Shown here: one piece after another, positions 5,625-6,267 of the stretch
Layout of the letters: each line of letters opens with the position of its first letter
Numbering within the stretch: the first letter of the stretch is position 1
From: an uncultured Clostridia bacterium
GTDB lineage: Bacteria; Bacillota; Clostridia; Oscillospirales; CAG-272
Assembly: GCA_946055715.1 (NCBI GenBank)
Contig: CAMGGT010000062.1
Coordinates: 1-6,267 of the forward strand
Direction of reading: 5' to 3'
Length of the DNA: 6,267 bases
Notes under the pieces: generated by a model
What the model saw: the letters and a program-made list of their open reading frames with translations, nothing else
Database searches by the model: none
Told to the model about the DNA's origin: nothing
Position numbers and translations under genes: made by a program

Positions 5625-5724
5625 AGAAGGCCTCCTTTCGCGGGCGGGGCGACATAAAACGGCTCCGCCACATCATAGAATGGGGTGAATATACAAGCTC
5701 GCAGGTGAGCGGAAAGGAACAGAT
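5625..5724. promoter_or_regulatory. Divergent ywlE / tspO promoter region
   Basis: This 100-bp gap separates two divergent genes and must hold both promoters unless transcripts start further away. TAGAAT (5676-5681, plus) could be a -10 for tspO. TATGAT on the minus strand (5677-5672) could be a -10 for ywlE. The two overlap. Neither has a good -35 at 17 bp. AAAGGA (5713-5718) serves tspO. Confidence 0.35.
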
Positions 5725-6198
5725 ATGAAGAAGAGCAAGTGGCTTTCGTTTGCCCTTTTGCTTGCCCTGCCACTTGCGGTGGGGCTGGTGGCCGCATGGC
5801 TGACGCCGCAGGCGCGGTCCTTTTATGAGGCGGAGATCCTGACCCCGCCCGCATCACCGCCGGGGTGGGTGTTTGCGGTCGTGTGGCCGGTGCTGTACCT
5901 TTTGATGGGGGCGGCTTCATGGCTTGTGTGGCGGGCAGAGGACTGCCCCACAAGGGAAAAGGGGCTGACGGCGTATGCCGCACAGCTGATCCTCAACTTC
6001 TTCTGGCCGCTGTTTTTCTTCCGGCTGGAGGCCTTCGGCCTGTCGCTTTTGTGGCTGGTGCTGCTGCTTTTGGCCGCCGTGTGGACGGCATGGCTGTTTG
6101 GGCGTTGCAAAAAGGCGGCGGGGCTGATGCTTGTACCCTATCTCCTTTGGCTGTGCTATGCGCTGTATCTCACCTATGGGGTGTGGCGGCTCAACTGA
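5725..6198 (+). CDS. tspO: TspO/MBR family tryptophan-rich membrane protein
   Basis: A 157-residue integral membrane protein of the TspO/MBR (translocator protein) family, which binds porphyrins and other small hydrophobic ligands and is tied to stress or tetrapyrrole handling; its function in Firmicutes is poorly settled. Five membrane helices are visible at about 5-26, 48-69, 80-100, 103-125 and 130-153. Family motifs are PPGWVFAVVWPVLYLLMG (45-62), QLILNFFWPLFFFRLEAFG (87-105, the conserved N..W) and LVPYLLWLCYALYLTYGVWR ending in LN (136-157). Family members usually have Asn where Thr150 stands in the last motif. Fourteen residues are Trp or nearly so by eye, fitting the 'tryptophan-rich sensory protein' name. 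AAAGGA lies six bases upstream of the ATG. It is the only plus-strand gene and stands alone, divergent from ywlE. Length is normal. Confidence 0.93.
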   Translation: MKKSKWLSFALLLALPLAVGLVAAWLTPQARSFYEAEILTPPASPPGWVFAVVWPVLYLLMGAASWLVWRAEDCPTREKGLTAYAAQLILNFFWPLFFFRLEAFGLSLLWLVLLLLAAVWTAWLFGRCKKAAGLMLVPYLLWLCYALYLTYGVWRLN

Positions 6199-6213
6199 CC
6201 TGCCGCGCCGATG

Positions 6214-6242
6214 GTGCAACCGCGCCCTGCGGCGGGCTGCAC
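6214..6242 (+). terminator. Possible hairpin after tspO
   Basis: GTGCA (6214-6218) pairs with TGCAC (6238-6242), and GCCC (6224-6227) with GGGC (6234-6237), leaving a five-base bulge on the left arm. It begins 16 bases after the tspO stop. There is no following T run, so it is at best a weak terminator or part of the repeat that continues to the window edge. Confidence 0.3.
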
Positions 6243-6267
6243 AGTGATATTCGCCTTCGGCGAGTGA
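6243..6267. repeat. Truncated hairpin repeat unit at right edge
   Basis: AGTGA (6243-6247) and AGTGA (6263-6267) flank TATT and a perfect small hairpin, TCGCC-TTC-GGCGA (6251-6263). The direct repeat runs into the window edge, as if it were the first unit of an array. I recall similar AGTGATATT-plus-hairpin tandem repeats in intergenic DNA of GC-rich gut Clostridia; this recollection is unverified. A break at such a repeat would also explain why assembly stopped here. Confidence 0.5.

Noticed and set aside
1..6267. CRISPR array, tRNA, rRNA, phage or defence genes
   Set aside because: No regularly spaced repeats with unique spacers, no cloverleaf or rRNA segments, and every large gene belongs to a core cellular family.

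Overview
The window is a GC-rich (roughly 60-65% by eye), densely coded stretch of a Gram-positive Firmicute chromosome. The combination of a DnaD-domain replication protein, a zinc-finger DnaC/DnaI-type helicase loader, Rex, a YwlE-type phosphatase, and strong AAAGGAGG-like ribosome binding sites points to class Clostridia. The high GC and small palindromic intergenic repeats suggest an Oscillospiraceae/Ruminococcaceae-like gut anaerobe; this taxonomic placement is inference. A 25-base C run at the left edge and a hairpin repeat cut off at the right edge suggest that the window is, or nearly is, a whole contig.

Layout. Six genes lie on the minus strand and one on the plus strand. In transcription order on the minus strand: ywlE (protein-arginine phosphatase, 5624-5151), rimI (ribosomal-protein-type N-acetyltransferase, GTG start, overlapping ywlE by 8 bp, 5158-4667), a 104-bp gap with a four-tract G-quadruplex motif, and tsaD (t6A tRNA modification, 4562-3477). 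Next comes a 362-bp intergenic region, then rex (3114-2392), a 195-bp spacer with two copies of a palindromic element, a DnaD-domain gene (2196-1123), and a dnaC-like loader gene (1087-122). Divergent from ywlE, tspO (a five-helix membrane protein, 5725-6198) runs to the right.

How the genes fit together. ywlE-rimI-tsaD looks like one housekeeping transcription unit: arginine dephosphorylation, protein N-acetylation and tRNA t6A synthesis. DnaD-domain protein and DnaC are expected to act together in loading the replicative helicase. They sit directly downstream of a Rex-family NADH sensor, possibly in one operon.

Most interesting signal. The tsaD-rex intergenic region holds five DnaA-box-like 9-mers within 66 bp (3170-3235), followed by a 15-bp direct repeat at a 21-bp pitch. 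DnaA sites, a redox sensor and helicase-loading genes therefore lie in line. The Rex protein also departs from the canonical family: both residues of the Tyr-Asp pair that locks the NADH-bound form of Thermus Rex (Y98, D188) are replaced (Ser119, His212), and two basic DNA-contact positions are Gln. This suggests a divergent Rex paralogue with altered ligand response and operator. The regulatory link to replication is a hypothesis.
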